From: Methylococcaceae bacterium
Lineage (GTDB): Bacteria > Pseudomonadota > Gammaproteobacteria > Methylococcales > Methylomonadaceae
Assembly (NCBI GenBank): GCA_947505105.1
Contig: CANNKG010000023.1
Coordinates: forward strand, 1 to 41,969
Direction: 5' to 3'
Length of the DNA stretch: 41,969 bases
The position numbers were made by a program, and so were the translations under genes. Below are positions 1-8,629 of the stretch, piece by piece. The notes below the pieces were generated by a model, which had not been told where the DNA came from, did no database searches, and saw nothing but the letters and a program-made list of their open reading frames with translations. Within the stretch, counting starts at the first letter, position 1. Every line of letters begins with the position of its first letter.

Positions 1-441
1 ATGTGGAATGCCCTTTTCACCGGCATTTTGATACATTTCATCAACTTCTGTCACGGTATCTAGCAGAGGTGTTCGTATGCACGCATCAGCCGCAAAGCCT
101 TGCAGTTTATGGCGGCGCTCAAGTAAATGTGAGCGATCCAGATGCAGTTCCTGTGACAAATGTAACGTTGATGTGCCTTGCGCAATTCCTTGTAAAATAC
201 GAATAATCACTGAACACTTTTGATGCGTCCCTTGCCAGACCGTGTTAGTAAACAGGTTAAAAAAATGTCCATTTTTACATTCGTAACATAAAATCGGCGC
301 GCGATCCCTTCTGTGGAGTTTCGAGTTGTGTAATGAACATTGACATTTTGGACAATGCAGGCTCATTGGGTGCAGTACTATTTCTAAGGCATCGTAGCAT
401 TTCTGTTCATCAAGCAAATCTACCAATGAAAAAATAATCAT
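1..441 (-). CDS. Transposase, IS1595-like, 5' part only (runs off left edge)
   Basis: Reading the minus strand from the ATG at 439-441 gives 147 uninterrupted codons to the window edge, with no stop. The protein has a zinc-ribbon-like pair (CPKC near residue 35, CYEC about 25 residues later). A helical region follows, then the motif TEVDEMYQNAGEKG. From memory of the family, an acidic EVDE motif followed by NAGEKG is typical of IS1595/ISXO2-type DDE transposases, and the N-terminal zinc ribbon also fits. The catalytic core beyond this point lies outside the window. The IS end should lie between 442 and 544, since copD starts its 3' end at 545. A possible terminus is near 485-500, but I could not confirm an inverted repeat. 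The family call is from motif recognition only. Confidence 0.75.
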   Translation of the reverse strand, partial: MIIFSLVDLLDEQKCYDALEIVLHPMSLHCPKCQCSLHNSKLHRRDRAPILCYECKNGHFFNLFTNTVWQGTHQKCSVIIRILQGIAQGTSTLHLSQELHLDRSHLLERRHKLQGFAADACIRTPLLDTVTEVDEMYQNAGEKGIPH

Positions 442-544
442 TTTTGCGACTCCATCAAAATAGCTGTCTGATTGAGTGCATTATTAACCCTAGACGACAA
501 ATTTAAAATACTGCCACACGATTCGCTTCATGAGCCGTGATCTT

Positions 545-2209
545 TTAATACAGTGGTTCCCGATAGAACATCAGGATGATACCGATTTGAAACAGTGCTG
601 TGACTGAGATAAAGCCAGCAATATCTTTACCTGGACGATCCAGTTTTAATTCCAGCCAGCGACCGCTGGCTAAAATCAACGAAAAAATCCCCATCGTAGT
701 GTGTCCGACTTGAATTAAAAAAGCACTTTTGGCCTGGAAGCCGACATGTGAATGCGTTAATAACATTAAACCACCAAAAGCCGCTAATACCGGAAAAATG
801 AAGGGAAGTTTTGATTCCGGATCTTTAGTTACTCGCGCCGAAATTTCGATAACACCAAGCACGAACACCAATAACGTGGCGATACGATGCTGCAAGACTT
901 CGCCGTTATTAAAAGTGCTTTCCCAAAAACCGATCGGGCCTAAAGGCCAAGTTTCAGCATCGCTGCGGAAAAACAGAAAAATTCCCAATGCAATAAAGCC
1001 AATCGGCCAAAATTTGCTATACGCGACTAATTTATTTAATGGGCTAAATGGCGCAGGCAATGGTTTGAGATAAGAAAGCATTGCGAAGAAGCTCATCGTC
1101 GTTAGAAAGATGCCCGCAATGTTATGGTTATAATTTGACCATTCGGTTGCGGCGATTGAAGGCACTTGGTTAATAATTGCCACACGTCCTGCTTCGCCTG
1201 CAATCAAAGCGGTATGGCTAGGTGAATTTGTTTGAGGAATCTGCGGAGCAAAGGTCGCGAAGACTTCTTGCCAACTGGCCGTCAATGTTGGAATGTCAAT
1301 CGCGGGTGGCTGGGAAGCAAGACTGGCGGCGGTAAACAGTAGAGTAATTAACACCAGCGCTTCAGCTTCAATGTAATAGGGTACTCGATGATTCAAAGGA
1401 TACATATTGCCGGACAAACCATATTGAGTGACTGCGTTCTTATTGAGGAAGGCAAACCCCAAAGCAAGCGATAATAAAATTATTTTAACGAGTAATAAAT
1501 TACCGTAACCGGTGCCGATGAAGCCATTCCATGAATCGATATACTGGAAGGCGATCGGAGTGCCTGAAATAATAATCATCGCTACTGAAATTTTGCCGAA
1601 GGTTGAAAACTTCTTTAATAACGTAGGCCATAATTGTTCAGGGATGTGTTGTTTGTTCTTTAGCATCCAGATATTAACTAACTGAAATACTCCGCCAATC
1701 CAGGCGGCTGCGAAGACCTGATGCAGCAAGGTTAAACTCATCAGGATAGCCTGATTTTCGAACCGACCGGCAGCATGTACCAGCCAAGCGCCCGAAATGA
1801 TCATCGGCAGCGCAACGATTCCAGCCCGATACCAGTGCTGTTTGGATGCCGGCTGTTTGCTCAAAAAATAATGGCAATAAAATGCCAGCACCAAAGTAAG
1901 AAAGGTACGAATAATACCGCCAACAAATTGAGTTGTTTCGGCAAATTCCGGAAATGGCCAGCGATCTAGTACCGCAGTCATCAACCAGACTTTGAGGACA
2001 ATCTTAAAAAATTGGGCAAAGGCGAGGACGAAGGCCCCTTTAGTGATCAACTTAACCGTCGAATTTAATAATGCGTCATTGTAATTGGTCACTGTCTGCC
2101 ATGGACGTAATACTAACAATCCCCATAGCAGCCCGCCCACGACAAGGGCGTAACATATCAAAGCAAATCCACCAATCAGGGAGTCCAGAAAATCAGCAAT
2201 TCCAGCCAT
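545..2209 (-). CDS. copD: CopD-type copper membrane protein
   Basis: The 554-residue protein is almost entirely hydrophobic, with about a dozen predicted membrane helices. It is therefore an inner-membrane protein. The stretch around residues 205-265 (KISVAMIIISGTPIAF, then GYGNLLLVKIILL) matches the CopD domain pattern, in which a GT/GYGxLLLVK motif precedes a long helix. CopD proteins are associated with copper passage across the inner membrane, usually with periplasmic CopC. Here copC lies directly upstream with only 8 bases between the genes, so the two are one operon. It is longer than a bare CopD domain; the extra C-terminal helices hold several histidines (for example THSHVGF) that could bind metal. 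In a methane oxidiser with copper-dependent pMMO, a copper supply role is plausible but inferred. Confidence 0.82.
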   Translation of the reverse strand: MAGIADFLDSLIGGFALICYALVVGGLLWGLLVLRPWQTVTNYNDALLNSTVKLITKGAFVLAFAQFFKIVLKVWLMTAVLDRWPFPEFAETTQFVGGIIRTFLTLVLAFYCHYFLSKQPASKQHWYRAGIVALPMIISGAWLVHAAGRFENQAILMSLTLLHQVFAAAWIGGVFQLVNIWMLKNKQHIPEQLWPTLLKKFSTFGKISVAMIIISGTPIAFQYIDSWNGFIGTGYGNLLLVKIILLSLALGFAFLNKNAVTQYGLSGNMYPLNHRVPYYIEAEALVLITLLFTAASLASQPPAIDIPTLTASWQEVFATFAPQIPQTNSPSHTALIAGEAGRVAIINQVPSIAATEWSNYNHNIAGIFLTTMSFFAMLSYLKPLPAPFSPLNKLVAYSKFWPIGFIALGIFLFFRSDAETWPLGPIGFWESTFNNGEVLQHRIATLLVFVLGVIEISARVTKDPESKLPFIFPVLAAFGGLMLLTHSHVGFQAKSAFLIQVGHTTMGIFSLILASGRWLELKLDRPGKDIAGFISVTALFQIGIILMFYREPLY

Positions 2210-2217
2210 GAGTCAAC

Positions 2218-2628
2218 CTATTGTGTTTGAGATGAAGGTGAAGTTAAGGCAGCAGGACTCGCATTCACTTGAGCGACAGTAAAATGGATAACATCTTCGG
2301 TTAAATGACCATCTGCTGCGAAAACTTTAAATTTAAGCGCGTATTTTCCGGGCTCGAGGGCAGGCATATTAATGCTGATGACGCCTTGTTGCTTACCCTT
2401 GGCAAAGGTGAGCGGTTCTTGTCTGTCACCGGCTCGAACTAAAAAAACTTGGGATAAGCCGAGTTCTATTTTTGAATTAAACGTTAAACTCACAACCTCG
2501 GGTTGATTAGGATGAACTGGTGACAGTTTTAATGAATGATCGGTGACGACCGCATGGGCGAAGACTCCGACAGACTGGCACATCATCAACAAAAAAAAGC
2601 TTATCTGAAATATATTTTTCATACCCAT
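2218..2628 (-). CDS. copC: CopC-type periplasmic copper-binding protein
   Basis: The protein has 136 residues. A signal peptide (about residues 1-24, ending SVGVFA) is followed directly by HAVVT. The new N-terminus would therefore be histidine, the first ligand of the Cu(II) site in CopC proteins. The C-terminal AADGHLTEDVIHF carries the conserved Asp-x-His of the same site. Length and the beta-sandwich pattern fit one CopC domain, with a short Thr/Ser/Gln-rich tail after it. I see no methionine-rich Cu(I) site, so it would be a Cu(II)-only CopC. It precedes copD by 8 bases and is probably co-transcribed with it. The likely role is copper binding in the periplasm and hand-over to CopD. Confidence 0.85.
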   Translation of the reverse strand: MGMKNIFQISFFLLMMCQSVGVFAHAVVTDHSLKLSPVHPNQPEVVSLTFNSKIELGLSQVFLVRAGDRQEPLTFAKGKQQGVISINMPALEPGKYALKFKVFAADGHLTEDVIHFTVAQVNASPAALTSPSSQTQ

Positions 2629-2858
2629 TCTTATGGTTCTTTATCGCATGAATTAAAATACAATCAGCCTCGATTCTATTCTAAGATGGTTAAAAATTAA
2701 GAGTAAAACCAGTGCTGATCAGGCAGCATGGAAGTCTAAACGAATACCACATGAATTTGAAGAGTTTTCTAAGCAAATGAAAAAAATTCATAACGCCTTT
2801 GCTCTCGAATTATCAAGGAAGATATTCTGACTGAAACTCTCGGCGAGCTGTTTACTAT

Positions 2859-3002
2859 ATGCCTTGCAACATTCTGGAAGTCACAGTTAGAATTGGGCAG
2901 AACATCACCGTAGGTAAAAGCGGACTCATTACCGAGGCGATGAACATGAAAACCGAGATTACCGCACTGATCAATCTGGATGAAATCTTGATTGAATCAT
3001 GA
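2859..3002 (+). pseudogene. Small Mop/TOBE-like ORF, possible gene relic
   Basis: An ATG-started 47-codon frame lies in the copC-tsaC gap. Its second half (SGLITEAMNMKTEITALIN, then DEILIES) follows the pattern of a molybdate-binding Mop/TOBE domain: an I..IIT segment, a helix, then V/ITALIKASEVI. The first half is shorter than a full 65-residue Mop domain and no good ribosome binding site precedes it. It looks like the 3' end of a degraded gene rather than a full molbindin. The preceding 2629-2858 holds short open stretches (for example one ending at the stop near 2830) but nothing I recognise. The family assignment rests on a weak pattern. Confidence 0.35.
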
Positions 3003-3032
3003 TTGACCCCGTTTAACACTCAATGGAACTTT

Positions 3033-4046
3033 ATGCCGGAAAATATATCCCGAACCGCAGATAACATCAGCATTGCTGACGCTGCACAGCTTTTACGAGA
3101 GGGTCGTCTGGTTGCCTTCCCAACCGAAACTGTCTATGGTCTCGGCGCTGATGCCAGTAATGTTGAAGCGGTCAAAGGGATTTTTAGGGCTAAAGGCCGC
3201 CCGGCGGATCATCCGTTGATTGTGCATATTCCAGAGAGCGCCAAGCTCTCGGACTGGGCAGAAAACATCCCGGAAGTGGCTTACATACTTGCGGAACATT
3301 TCTGGCCTGGTCCCCTAGCGATGATTCTACCCAAAAAAACCACCGTTCCTTTGGAAGTCACTGGTGGCCAAAATACGGTTGCTCTGCGCATACCAAATCA
3401 TCCAATTGCACTGAAACTCTTGCAAGCTTTCGGCGGTGGCATTGCCGCGCCTTCTGCCAATCGCTATTGCCGAATCAGTCCGACGACGGCTCAACATGTC
3501 CTGGAAGAACTTGGCAATGCCGTGGATTTGATTCTTGATGGCGGTGCGTGTTCAGTCGGCGTAGAATCAACCATTATCGATCTCACCAGCTCTCCGCCAA
3601 GACTATTGAGACCGGGGCACATCAGTTATCAGGAGCTTGAAGCGGTTTTACAAAGTCCAGTCGCTGTTCCGGAAATATTGTCTGGCACACCGAGCATTGA
3701 CCCCGGCAGTCCGCGAGCACCGGGCATGATGGCTTTGCACTATGCCCCAGAAACCAAAACCTGGCTTTGTAGTTCAGAAACGATAGGAATCATTGCCAAA
3801 CAACTACAATTATCAAATCAACACCTTGGCCTACTGCGCTATCGAACGTTAATTCCCGATTCGCCAAACATCACGCAATTGACACTGCCTGAACAACCCG
3901 ATACTTATGCTCAAGGTCTATATGCGGCTTTGCGGCAGCTTGACGAGCTACAATTGGATATATTGCTGATTGAACGTCCACCGCTTATTGAGGCTTGGCG
4001 TGCCGTTAATGATCGTTTGAATAAGGCGGCCACGCTGATTGAATAA
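3033..4046 (+). CDS. tsaC: L-threonylcarbamoyladenylate synthase, Sua5 type
   Basis: This enzyme makes threonylcarbamoyl-AMP from threonine, bicarbonate and ATP, the first step of t6A formation at position 37 of ANN-decoding tRNAs. The YrdC/Sua5 core motifs are present: FPTETVYGLGADA, KGRPADHPLIVHI, VALRIPNHPIA and APSANRYCRISPT. The C-terminal extension with SPRAPGMMALHYAPE is the Sua5 domain, so it is the long two-domain form (337 residues) rather than the short TsaC form. I chose the ATG at 3033. The open frame extends to a TTG at 3003, but the added residues are unlike the family. It converges with the TPR gene on the other strand, with 5 bases between them, leaving little room for a dedicated terminator. 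Confidence 0.9.
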   Translation: MPENISRTADNISIADAAQLLREGRLVAFPTETVYGLGADASNVEAVKGIFRAKGRPADHPLIVHIPESAKLSDWAENIPEVAYILAEHFWPGPLAMILPKKTTVPLEVTGGQNTVALRIPNHPIALKLLQAFGGGIAAPSANRYCRISPTTAQHVLEELGNAVDLILDGGACSVGVESTIIDLTSSPPRLLRPGHISYQELEAVLQSPVAVPEILSGTPSIDPGSPRAPGMMALHYAPETKTWLCSSETIGIIAKQLQLSNQHLGLLRYRTLIPDSPNITQLTLPEQPDTYAQGLYAALRQLDELQLDILLIERPPLIEAWRAVNDRLNKAATLIE

Positions 4047-4051
4047 TACGA

Positions 4052-5653
4052 TTACATGGCCGGCCTGATATCAAAAGCCACACACACTCGTTCCTGATCT
4101 GATTGAAACGGAATGGTGCGATGGAACAGTGATGAAGGAAACAATACTAAATCTCCAACCTGTTGGTCGACGATTTTGCTCGGAAAATTATCATGCAGAC
4201 GAGGGTAATCGTCGCCATCGGTACTATATTCAAAACTGCCCTCATGAGCATTTTGCTTATCCGGTAATTTCAAGTAGACACAACCGCTAATCCAACCTTC
4301 TTCATGGATATGCGATGTTAAATGCCCCCCCTGATTCATCCGCAAATACCAGGAGCTTGCAAACTCAAGATCGTCAGGAAAATTTGCAATCAATGCACAA
4401 TCACTTCCCACAAAACGCTGGCGGTAGGCCAATACTTTGTTTCGAATTAATGAAGCAAGTTTCTGAAAAGATGCTTCAGAACGTTGCAACAAATTTCCCG
4501 CAGATTGCATTCCATAATAAAGCCGTCCCTGTTTCCGCTCCGCAATCGCTAAATGTTGAATATCATTCAACAAGGCCGCCAGCAACAGACTATCGACTTC
4601 GGCCAGTTCATCGATTCTGGTATGTTCGACATAAGCCATCGGCTCTTTACAAAAATTGTAGGCGTTATCGATCTGAAAATTAGTCGCGTAATGCGTAGAT
4701 AATGCTCCGAGCAACACCGAAGTATGCGTTTCGTGCTGCGTCATCTGATCAAGTCTTTGTTTAAAGATCTCAAACTGGCGAGTTTTATAAAAACACTGCA
4801 ATGCTCGATAAGGCGCATCGGCAAACGTCGAACGCTCAAAATAAGGAATCGCATCTAAGAGTTGATCGGCCAAACACAAAAATTCGCCCATATTATAATT
4901 TGCGCGCCCATGATCTGCTTGTGCTGCCAAAGCCTGCTGATAACAGCGAATCGCTTCGTCCATCTCGCCGCGATCACGTAAGGTTTCACCCAGATTATTC
5001 CAGGCATCGGCAAACTGCGGGTCGAGTCGAACGGCTTCTTGAAAGGCATGTAAGGCATCTTCATGTTCACCTTGATCGTGCAAGGTGGTACCAAGGTTGA
5101 AATACCCGCGTGCATCGGGTTTCAAGGCAAGCGCATTTCGATAACATTGCTCTGCTTCATCGAGTAGACCTTGCAATTGAAGCACAGCTCCAAGATTTCC
5201 AAGTGCCTCGAAAAAAACCGGCTCAATCTTCAAGGCCTCTCGGTAATGATATGCAGCCTCTTGCAATGAATTACGCGCCTGTAACAAAATACCTAGATTA
5301 AAATGGGCAACCGTGAAATCAGGTTTAAGCTGCAACGCTTTGCGATAACTCGCGATTGCTTGTGCAGCGTCACCTAGTTCGGTGAAGAGTGCTGCAACAT
5401 TGAAATGAATTTCCGGAATACGCGGATTGAAAACCAGCATGTTTTGAAAACTTTCAACTGCTTCACGATATTTTCCTTGTCTCTGCTGACAAATTCCCAA
5501 CAGATTATAAAGACCTAATGCCTTGGGATATTGCACCAGCATGGGTTGAATTTTTGCCTCGGCTTGGATTAACAGACCAGATTGCATCAATTGCTGCACA
5601 CTTTGAATTTCTGCCTGAGATGGCTGAAGCATCTGTTTGGGGGGTAGGTTCAT
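4052..5653 (-). CDS. TPR protein with C-terminal 2OG-Fe(II) oxygenase-like domain
   Basis: The first two thirds are tandem tetratricopeptide repeats, seen as repeated units such as ALQLKPDFTVAHFNLGILLQ and AVRLDPQFADAWNNLGETL. The last 100 residues contain HLTSHIHEEGWISGCVYLKL, then LFPSSLFHRTIPF and VCVAFDIRP. This fits the putative 2OG-Fe(II) oxygenase family PF13759: an HxH-type iron ligand region, a distal His, and an Arg for 2-oxoglutarate. No signal peptide is visible, so it is probably cytoplasmic. Related TPR-oxygenase fusions occur near glycosylation or secretion genes, but none is adjacent here, so the substrate is unknown. I start at the ATG at 5653, which has a GAGGTG ribosome site at good spacing; that GTG itself (5662) is the alternative start. 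Confidence 0.8.
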   Translation of the reverse strand: MNLPPKQMLQPSQAEIQSVQQLMQSGLLIQAEAKIQPMLVQYPKALGLYNLLGICQQRQGKYREAVESFQNMLVFNPRIPEIHFNVAALFTELGDAAQAIASYRKALQLKPDFTVAHFNLGILLQARNSLQEAAYHYREALKIEPVFFEALGNLGAVLQLQGLLDEAEQCYRNALALKPDARGYFNLGTTLHDQGEHEDALHAFQEAVRLDPQFADAWNNLGETLRDRGEMDEAIRCYQQALAAQADHGRANYNMGEFLCLADQLLDAIPYFERSTFADAPYRALQCFYKTRQFEIFKQRLDQMTQHETHTSVLLGALSTHYATNFQIDNAYNFCKEPMAYVEHTRIDELAEVDSLLLAALLNDIQHLAIAERKQGRLYYGMQSAGNLLQRSEASFQKLASLIRNKVLAYRQRFVGSDCALIANFPDDLEFASSWYLRMNQGGHLTSHIHEEGWISGCVYLKLPDKQNAHEGSFEYSTDGDDYPRLHDNFPSKIVDQQVGDLVLFPSSLFHRTIPFQSDQERVCVAFDIRPAM

Positions 5654-6148
5654 TAAAATCACCTCGTTTTGAAAAGTTACCAGAATTCTAACATAAGGCT
5701 TTCAGTAGAAAATCAGCTTAACCCATTGAGATTCCGTATTGAAATAATCAGGATATTCATCATTGGAACTTGTAATTTTACTATCTATGACTAATCTTAA
5801 TCTTATGATCTGTTCACAAAATTACATTTGGCTTGCATCTTAGGTATATCAACAAGTAAACCGTCGCTACGAACCAACTAAAGCTTAATTAAATATAAAG
5901 CTTCGATAATTTTCAACTAAACGGCATGTTATTACTCTTGAAATAATAAAAATTAGTTAAATGATTATCAAAAACAATATCAATTGTTGATCGTCTTATT
6001 CTTTAGAAAATTGTGAGTACTTAATTTTTTAAATTTTTGTTGCAGGCGAATCAGGCGTATACAGGCGATTGAGATGAGTCATCGGGCGGACAATCTCAAT
6101 ACGAATTTTCTACAGATATCAGGTTGGTGAACTTTTTTGGGGGCGCGA
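5654..6148. other. AT-rich intergenic region upstream of the hydrogenase unit
   Basis: This 495-base divergent region separates the TPR-oxygenase gene from the hydrogenase genes and must hold promoters for both. It is very AT-rich up to about 6040 and then changes character. I found no convincing sigma-54 -24/-12 pair and no clear sigma-70 pair. The last 110 bases hold short direct repeats and an inverted repeat, listed separately. Confidence 0.6.
6043..6100. promoter_or_regulatory. Three CAGGCG repeats plus an 8-bp inverted repeat
   Basis: CAGGCG occurs at 6043-6048, 6052-6057 and 6062-6067, spaced about one helical turn apart. It is followed by the inverted repeat ATTGAGAT (6068-6075) and ATCTCAAT (6093-6100). 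The block sits 50-100 bases before the hydrogenase start codon, in the likely leader or promoter. It could bind a regulator or form an RNA hairpin. No function is proven. Confidence 0.4.
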
Positions 6149-7078
6149 ATGACAATTAATGCTTATTGGATGCAAATTGGTGGATGCGGGGGAGATAGCC
6201 TCTCATTTATGAATGTCGAATCGCCTAATATCGATGAATTATTTAGATCGCTTGACATCAATTTGTTGTGGCATCCTTCTTTATCTAATCAATCCGCTAA
6301 GGCACATGATCAACTTGTGAACGATATCCTGAGTGACCAACTGAAAATGGATATTTTTATTGTCGAGGGTAGTGTGATACAAGGCCCTGCCGGCTCCGGA
6401 CTATTCGATACCCGTAATGACATACCGACGAAAGATCTGGTTTATGCCCTCGCTCAACATGCCGAAATTGTGGTAGCAGTAGGCACCTGCGCGGCGTTTG
6501 GAGGATTCGGCGTAGACGACATCATTGAATCAACCGGTTTACAATTTTGTAAAAGTAATAAAGGTGGGTTATTGGGAGCAGCTTTTACCGCACGCTCAGG
6601 TCAGCCCGTGATTAATCTGGCAGGTTGTCCGTGTCATCATGACATTATTGCCGGCACCTTTAATGCGATCGGGAACAACATTCCGCTCTTACTCGACGAC
6701 TTCAATCGACCTCAAGAATGGTATATGACACTCGTACACCAAGGGTGTACGCGCAATGAATATCATGAATATCGTGTTGAAGAAGATGATTTCGGTGAAA
6801 AGGGTTGCTTATTTTTTCATTTAGGATGTGAAGGTCCGTTAGTTTCCGGTATCTGTAATACCAAACTGTGGAATCAACATTCATCTAAAACGCGTGCGGG
6901 CGTTCCCTGTTTCGGTTGTACCTCACCTGACTTTCCAAAACAGACTCCCTTCTTTGAAACTAACAGCATCGTGGGAGTTCCGGTCAAGTTACCTTCAGGT
7001 GTTGATCGAGCTCATTACATGGTTTATAAAGACATGGCCGCAGCGGCAGCCCCAAAACGACTTAAGCACAAAGGATAA
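6149..7078 (+). CDS. [NiFe] hydrogenase small subunit, group 2-like, cytoplasmic
   Basis: This is the electron-transfer subunit carrying three iron-sulfur clusters. It has 309 residues and starts directly with the flavodoxin-like fold, with no Tat signal peptide, so the enzyme is cytoplasmic like HupSL/HupUV (group 2). Cluster motifs in order are GGCGGDS (residues 11-17), VGTCAAFGG, LAGCPCHHD, HQGCTRNEYHEY with a following GCLFFHLGC, then GICNTKLWN and RAGVPCFGC. Unusually, the second position of the usual proximal CxxC is Asp16. From memory, cyanobacterial HupS also lacks this cysteine (Asn there). The LWHPSLS segment is also group 2-like. I start at the ATG at 6149, preceded by a GGGGG run; the open frame reaches back to a TTG at 6137. 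The large subunit follows after 4 bases. Confidence 0.9.
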   Translation: MTINAYWMQIGGCGGDSLSFMNVESPNIDELFRSLDINLLWHPSLSNQSAKAHDQLVNDILSDQLKMDIFIVEGSVIQGPAGSGLFDTRNDIPTKDLVYALAQHAEIVVAVGTCAAFGGFGVDDIIESTGLQFCKSNKGGLLGAAFTARSGQPVINLAGCPCHHDIIAGTFNAIGNNIPLLLDDFNRPQEWYMTLVHQGCTRNEYHEYRVEEDDFGEKGCLFFHLGCEGPLVSGICNTKLWNQHSSKTRAGVPCFGCTSPDFPKQTPFFETNSIVGVPVKLPSGVDRAHYMVYKDMAAAAAPKRLKHKG

Positions 7079-7082
7079 CGTA

Positions 7083-8624
7083 ATGATCTCAGAATCTAAA
7101 ATCATTCATTTACCCTTTAATCGGGTAGAAGGCGACCTCGAAATCACTCTTGAAATTACCGACGGTCAAATCAGTCGAGCCTGGAGTAAAGGCACCATGT
7201 TTCGTGGATTTGAACGAATGATGCAAGGCAGGGCGGCTCTGGATGGTTTGGTCATTACACTTCGCATTTGCGGCATTTGCAGCCTAACGCACTTAAGTGC
7301 TGCAGTTGAGGCATTGGAAGCTATTGCCGAGATAAAACCGCCGGATAATGCGCGACGCTTACGCAATCTTGCGCTAATGGCTGAAACCATTCAAAGCGAT
7401 ATGCGTCAATCCATGCTAATGTTTCTTGTCGATTTTGCTAATCCAGAAAGCTATCGACATCATCCTTTAAGTCTCGAAGCCTTTAATCGATACACACCCT
7501 TATCGGGAACCTCGGCGCTTAGTGCTATAAAGGAAACCAAAAAATTACTCGGCGTAGTGGCTCTGATCGGCGGGCAATGGCCGCATACCTCCTTTATGGT
7601 ACCTGGAGGAGTCACTTGTCAGTTGAATCTAACGGATGCGCTGAAATGTCGCTCAATTTTGACGCATTTCCAATCTTGGTTTGAAACATCTGTCCTCGGC
7701 TGTTCGATTGATCGCTGGCTGGCGATCGATTCATTGGAAGCACTAAATGTCTGGCTAGATGAAGACCCAGCACACCAACGAGGAGACGTCGGTTTTTTCA
7801 TTCGTTTTGCCAGACTAGCCGGTTTAGATAAGATCGGTCGTGGTTATAACAACTTCATCTCCTATGGTAGTCATCCGCTCCCTAGCGAAAATATAGCCAC
7901 GGGAACAGCGCAACGATTATATCCTTCCGGTTTCGCGCAAGGAACTCAAATAATGCCCCTGGACCTAACCCAGATCCAGGAAGATGTATCGTATAGCTGG
8001 TATCAGCAAGAGCAACCATCAATTCATCCTTATCAAGGGCAAACTACCCCTCTTTTCGATGATGAAAACAACGCTCGCTATTCATGGGTTAAAGCACCGC
8101 GCTATGGCGGAATTCCCGCTGAAACAGGCCCCTTAGCCGAAAAAATCATCGGTAAAGATCCATTATTTACGAATTTAATTGATCAATTAGGCGCAAACGT
8201 CTTGACGCGACAATTGGCTCGTTTAACCAGACCCGCTAATTATTTACCGATTATGCACCAATGGCTCAATGAAGTTCTTAAAAATCCCGGTGCCGAATTT
8301 TATCGACCATTTGTTGAAATTCCCGATGGCCAAGGTGCTGGTTTAGTGCAAGCTGCTCGTGGAGCATTAGGTCATTGGGTGACGGTAGAGAATGAAACCA
8401 TCAAAAATTACCAAGTCATCACTCCAACGGCCTGGAATGGCTCGCCTCGAGATAGTGCCGACATGCCCGGTGCCTGGGAACAAGCTTTACAAGGGACACA
8501 CATTCTCAATGTGGAACATCCTATCGAAGCAGGACATGTCATTCGCTCATTCGATCCGTGCTTGGTGTGCGCGGTTCATACCGTCTACAAGGGTAAAACC
8601 GTAGGTAAAATGCGTCTAGGCTAA
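7083..8624 (+). CDS. [NiFe] hydrogenase large (catalytic) subunit, group 2-like
   Basis: This subunit holds the NiFe(CN)2CO active site. The N-terminal motif NRVEGDLEI, the L2 motif RICGICSLTH with its two nickel cysteines, and the C-terminal DPCLVCAVH with the other two are all intact, so it should bind nickel. After the final His there are 14 more residues (TVYKGKTVGKMRLG). That is a cleavable extension, removed by a specific endopeptidase after nickel insertion, and such an endopeptidase gene follows 5 bases downstream. From memory, classical H2-sensor large subunits (HoxC/HupV) end at or near this His and are not processed. This protein is therefore either a processed sensor or a cytoplasmic uptake-type enzyme. 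It has 513 residues; the ATG at 7083 directly follows the small-subunit stop. No hyp genes lie in the window. Confidence 0.92.
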   Translation: MISESKIIHLPFNRVEGDLEITLEITDGQISRAWSKGTMFRGFERMMQGRAALDGLVITLRICGICSLTHLSAAVEALEAIAEIKPPDNARRLRNLALMAETIQSDMRQSMLMFLVDFANPESYRHHPLSLEAFNRYTPLSGTSALSAIKETKKLLGVVALIGGQWPHTSFMVPGGVTCQLNLTDALKCRSILTHFQSWFETSVLGCSIDRWLAIDSLEALNVWLDEDPAHQRGDVGFFIRFARLAGLDKIGRGYNNFISYGSHPLPSENIATGTAQRLYPSGFAQGTQIMPLDLTQIQEDVSYSWYQQEQPSIHPYQGQTTPLFDDENNARYSWVKAPRYGGIPAETGPLAEKIIGKDPLFTNLIDQLGANVLTRQLARLTRPANYLPIMHQWLNEVLKNPGAEFYRPFVEIPDGQGAGLVQAARGALGHWVTVENETIKNYQVITPTAWNGSPRDSADMPGAWEQALQGTHILNVEHPIEAGHVIRSFDPCLVCAVHTVYKGKTVGKMRLG

Positions 8625-8629
8625 GGTCA

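Noticed and set aside
3-206. Plus-strand open frame of 67 codons at the left edge
   Set aside because: It is the antisense shadow of the transposase frame on the minus strand, which carries recognisable motifs.
5654-6148. Sigma-54 promoter before the hydrogenase unit
   Set aside because: GG and GC dinucleotides at -24/-12 spacing with the right flanks were not found; TTTGGCTTGCATC near 5828 is only a loose look-alike.
6894-7082. Longer start for the hydrogenase large subunit
   Set aside because: The extension overlaps the small subunit in another frame; the ATG at 7083 gives the canonical N-terminus.
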